From Actinomycetota bacterium (GTDB lineage: Bacteria; Actinomycetota; Thermoleophilia; Gaiellales; Gaiellaceae): a DNA stretch of 6,576 nucleotides. The notes below the pieces were generated by a model, which was not told the DNA's origin, did no database searches, and worked only from the letters and a program-made list of their open reading frames with translations. Within the stretch, counting starts at the first letter, position 1, and every line of letters begins with the position of its first letter. Positions 5,661-6,576 of the stretch are shown in pieces. Made by a program: the position numbers and the translations under genes. Location: NCBI GenBank assembly GCA_019234175.1, contig JAFALP010000423.1:1-6576 (forward strand), in the 5' to 3' direction.

Positions 5661-5972
5661 ATGGGCGGACTAGCCACTGTCACCCTGCTCGCGGACGCGA
5701 TCGACAAGGCGGAGACGTTCATCGACGTCTTCGTGAGCGTGTACTCGCTCGTGATCCTGCTGTACATCGTCGCGAGCTGGGTTCGGCTGCCGTACTCGCC
5801 CTGGCTCAACCGGATCCAGCGCTTCCTCTACGACGTGTCGGAGCCCTATCTGCGGATCTTCCGGCGGCTGCTGCCGTCGCTCGGCCCGCTGGACCTGTCG
5901 CCGATGATCGGGATCATCGTTCTCGTCATCCTCGGCCAGGTGGCGATCCGGATCCTCGACCAATTCCACTAA
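5661..5972 (+). CDS. yggT: YggT family membrane protein (YlmG)
   Basis: A 103-residue inner-membrane protein of the YggT/YlmG family, linked by gene order to cell division in Gram-positive bacteria and by homology to chloroplast YLMG proteins; the molecular role is not settled. Two membrane segments are visible, about residues 20-41 (IDVFVSVYSLVILLYIVASW) and 82-99 (MIGIIVLVILGQVAIRIL). The family motif lies between them: SEPYLRIFRRLLPSLGPLDLSP (60-81). The Arg-rich interior loop suggests it faces the cytoplasm. The start at ATG 5661 is fixed by the absence of other good in-frame starts. The only strong Shine-Dalgarno-like run, GGGAGGG at 5639-5645, is 15 nt away, which is long, so initiation may be weak or use an unrecognised signal. 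It sits between sepF and divIVA, the standard place. Confidence 0.93.
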   Translation: MGGLATVTLLADAIDKAETFIDVFVSVYSLVILLYIVASWVRLPYSPWLNRIQRFLYDVSEPYLRIFRRLLPSLGPLDLSPMIGIIVLVILGQVAIRILDQFH

Positions 5973-5973
5973 C

Positions 5974-5981
5974 GGGGAGGG
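5974..5981 (+). promoter_or_regulatory. Strong ribosome binding site for divIVA
   Basis: GGGGAGGG, directly after the yggT stop, places a GGAGG core 5 nt before the ATG at 5986. It is the best Shine-Dalgarno match in the window and suggests that DivIVA is translated more strongly than its neighbours. Confidence 0.75.
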
Positions 5982-5985
5982 AACG

Positions 5986-6429
5986 ATGGCACTCACACCA
6001 GTCGAGATCCTGCACATGACGCCCGGCAAGGGCTTCTTCGGCTACAAGCGCGCCGCCACCGACCGGCTGCTCGCGGAGATCGTCGCGAGCTTCGAGGACG
6101 TGTGGCGCGAACGCGCCGATCTCGCCGACAAGGTCGAACAGCTCGAAGGCGACCTCGTGCGGTACCGCGAGCTCGAAGGATTGCTGCGCACGACGCTCGT
6201 GTCCGCGGAGCGGGCATCGCAGGAGCTGAAGGAACAGGCTCGCCGCGAGGCGGAGCTGATCCTCACCGAGGCGCACGCCGAGGCGAGGTCGGTCCAGCGG
6301 CGCGCGGTCAGCGAGAACGAGCGGCTCATCACCGAGACGCGGGTCCTTCGCGAGCGCCTGCGGACGGTGCTCGACCTCGTCGAGAACGTGGAGGACACGC
6401 TCCACGGCCGGGAGCCGAAGGCGGCGTAG
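5986..6429 (+). CDS. divIVA: DivIVA-like coiled-coil cell polarity/division protein
   Basis: A 147-residue DivIVA-family protein. DivIVA binds negatively curved membrane at septa and poles; in actinobacteria (Wag31) it directs polar growth. The N-terminal lipid-binding domain covers about residues 1-52, beginning LTPVEILHM and containing KGFFGYKRAATDRLL (15-29). The exposed Phe17 used for membrane insertion in B. subtilis is present, but the adjacent Arg18 is Phe here. From about residue 43 to 140 the protein is almost entirely charged coiled coil rich in Glu, Arg, Ala and Leu. It ends in a short basic tail, GREPKAA. It is shorter than most actinobacterial DivIVA/Wag31 proteins, being close in length to the B. 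subtilis one. The start is supported by GGGGAGGG just upstream. It ends the sepF-yggT-divIVA block. A DivIVA-domain paralogue not acting at poles is possible, but the context favours division. Confidence 0.85.
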   Translation: MALTPVEILHMTPGKGFFGYKRAATDRLLAEIVASFEDVWRERADLADKVEQLEGDLVRYRELEGLLRTTLVSAERASQELKEQARREAELILTEAHAEARSVQRRAVSENERLITETRVLRERLRTVLDLVENVEDTLHGREPKAA

Positions 6430-6435
6430 CACGCC

Positions 6436-6441
6436 TACACT
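6436..6441 (+). promoter_or_regulatory. Candidate -10 box upstream of the DksA/TraR-like gene
   Basis: TACACT matches TATAAT at four positions and fits TANNNT. It is followed 7 nt later by an ATG (6449) that opens an 18-codon frame. The expected transcription start falls at or next to that ATG, giving about 48 nt of leader before the GTG at 6496. No recognisable -35 box is visible. Confidence 0.35.
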
Positions 6442-6442
6442 T

Positions 6443-6476
6443 GGGGGCATGCGCCCGCGGCTCGTTTGCGGCCCCC
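6443..6476 (+). other. GC-rich hairpin in the divIVA/DksA-like intergenic region
   Basis: GGGGGC (6443-6448) can pair with GCCCCC (6471-6476) around a 22 nt loop that may pair further inside (CGC 6456-6458 with GCG 6468-6470). A competing smaller hairpin pairs GGGC (6445-6448) with GCCC (6453-6456). There is no following T run, so it is not a standard intrinsic terminator; it could act as a leader structure or be fortuitous in such GC-rich DNA. Confidence 0.3.
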
Positions 6477-6505
6477 TCGCTTGGGAGACAATCGCGTGTC
6501 GATGA
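6449..6505 (+). CDS. Possible 18-residue leader peptide (speculative)
   Basis: An ATG placed 7 nt after the candidate -10 box TACACT opens an 18-codon frame (starting MRPRLVCG, ending TIACR) that stops at TGA 6503-6505. The stop overlaps the ATG at 6502 of the DksA/TraR-like gene and lies just past its more likely GTG start at 6496. The arrangement resembles a leaderless leader peptide coupled to the next gene. The only evidence is position: the peptide has no recognisable motif, and an 18-codon frame can arise by chance. Confidence 0.18.
   Translation: MRPRLVCGPLAWETIACR
6483..6487 (+). promoter_or_regulatory. Ribosome binding site favouring the GTG start at 6496
   Basis: GGGAG lies 8 nt before GTG 6496 and 14 nt before the in-frame ATG 6502. 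The spacing favours the GTG, which would add two residues (Met-Ser) ahead of MSDTDRF. Confidence 0.45.
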
Positions 6506-6576
6506 GCGACACCGATCGCTTCCGGACGATGCTGCTCGAGGAGCGCGCGCGCATCGAGCACGCGATCGCGGCGCTC
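6496..6576 (+). CDS. Probable DksA/TraR-type zinc-finger regulator, N-terminal fragment
   Basis: Only the first 27 codons are in the window, and the frame is open at the right edge. The readable start, SDTDRFRTMLLEERARIEHA, has the pattern of actinobacterial DksA/TraR family proteins, in which a DxxRFxxLLxEERxRxExAL coiled-coil arm precedes a C4 zinc finger. These proteins bind in the RNA polymerase secondary channel and adjust transcription. The zinc-finger cysteines are beyond the window, so the assignment rests on the coiled-coil start and on context: a TraR/DksA gene is commonly found near divIVA, lspA and rluD in actinobacteria such as Streptomyces. GTG 6496 is preferred over ATG 6502 because of GGGAG at 8 nt. 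Any other short Glu/Arg-rich coiled-coil protein remains possible. Confidence 0.55.
   Translation, partial: MSMSDTDRFRTMLLEERARIEHAIAAL

Noticed and set aside
6443..6476. Rho-independent terminator after divIVA
   Set aside because: The stem exists, but it is followed by TCGCTTGGG rather than a T run, and the loop is long, so a classical intrinsic terminator is not supported.
1..6576. Mobile element, CRISPR array, tRNA or defence system
   Set aside because: Reading both strands showed no spaced repeats, transposase or integrase motifs, terminal inverted repeats, cloverleaf or known defence genes. Composition is uniform and the gene content is housekeeping.

Overview
The window is GC-rich, with codon third positions almost entirely G or C. 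It is packed with genes on a chromosomal, housekeeping-type locus; I see no mobile element, tRNA, rRNA or CRISPR. The downstream gene order (pgeF/ylmD, yggS/ylmE, sepF/ylmF, yggT/ylmG, divIVA, then a probable DksA/TraR-type gene) is the 'ylm' division cluster of Gram-positive bacteria. With the high GC and the short, leaderless-looking gene starts, this suggests an actinobacterium, possibly a deep lineage such as Thermoleophilia. The lineage is inference, not proof.

Layout. (1) 1-550, plus strand: C-terminal part of MurA (first step of peptidoglycan precursor synthesis), cut by the window edge. (2) 543-1493, minus strand: a secreted subtilisin-like (S8) protease with an intact catalytic triad, converging on murA with an 8 bp overlap. 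(3) 1494-1528: a very short divergent intergenic region with one TA-rich island. (4) 1529-5056, plus strand: five tightly packed genes, namely a HisB-fold protein that has lost almost all of the catalytic metal ligands, RidA (TTG start), an HD-domain CCA-adding enzyme (GTG start), PgeF and a compact YggS. Junctions are 4 bp overlaps, a 4 bp gap and an 11 bp overlap, so this reads as one operon. (5) 5070-6429, plus strand: SepF, YggT and DivIVA, with a possible internal promoter in front of sepF. (6) 6430-6576: a possible promoter, a hairpin and a possible 18-codon leader frame, then the first 27 codons of a probable DksA/TraR-like regulator that runs out of the window.

How the genes fit together. 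MurA and PgeF concern peptidoglycan precursors (making them and keeping their composition correct). SepF, YggT and DivIVA concern the septum and cell poles. YggS and RidA are metabolite-homeostasis proteins (PLP balance; enamine/imine removal). The CCA enzyme matures tRNA 3' ends. No ftsZ lies immediately upstream of pgeF, where many actinobacteria have it; the CCA/RidA/HisB-like genes occupy that place.

The most unusual item is the HisB-like protein at 1529-2062. It keeps the imidazoleglycerol-phosphate dehydratase scaffold but lacks the first HHxxED motif and one His of the second HHxxE motif, and it is translationally coupled to RidA. I regard it as a probable non-dehydratase paralogue of unknown function. 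The rest of the window is fairly ordinary, with small family deviations noted per gene.
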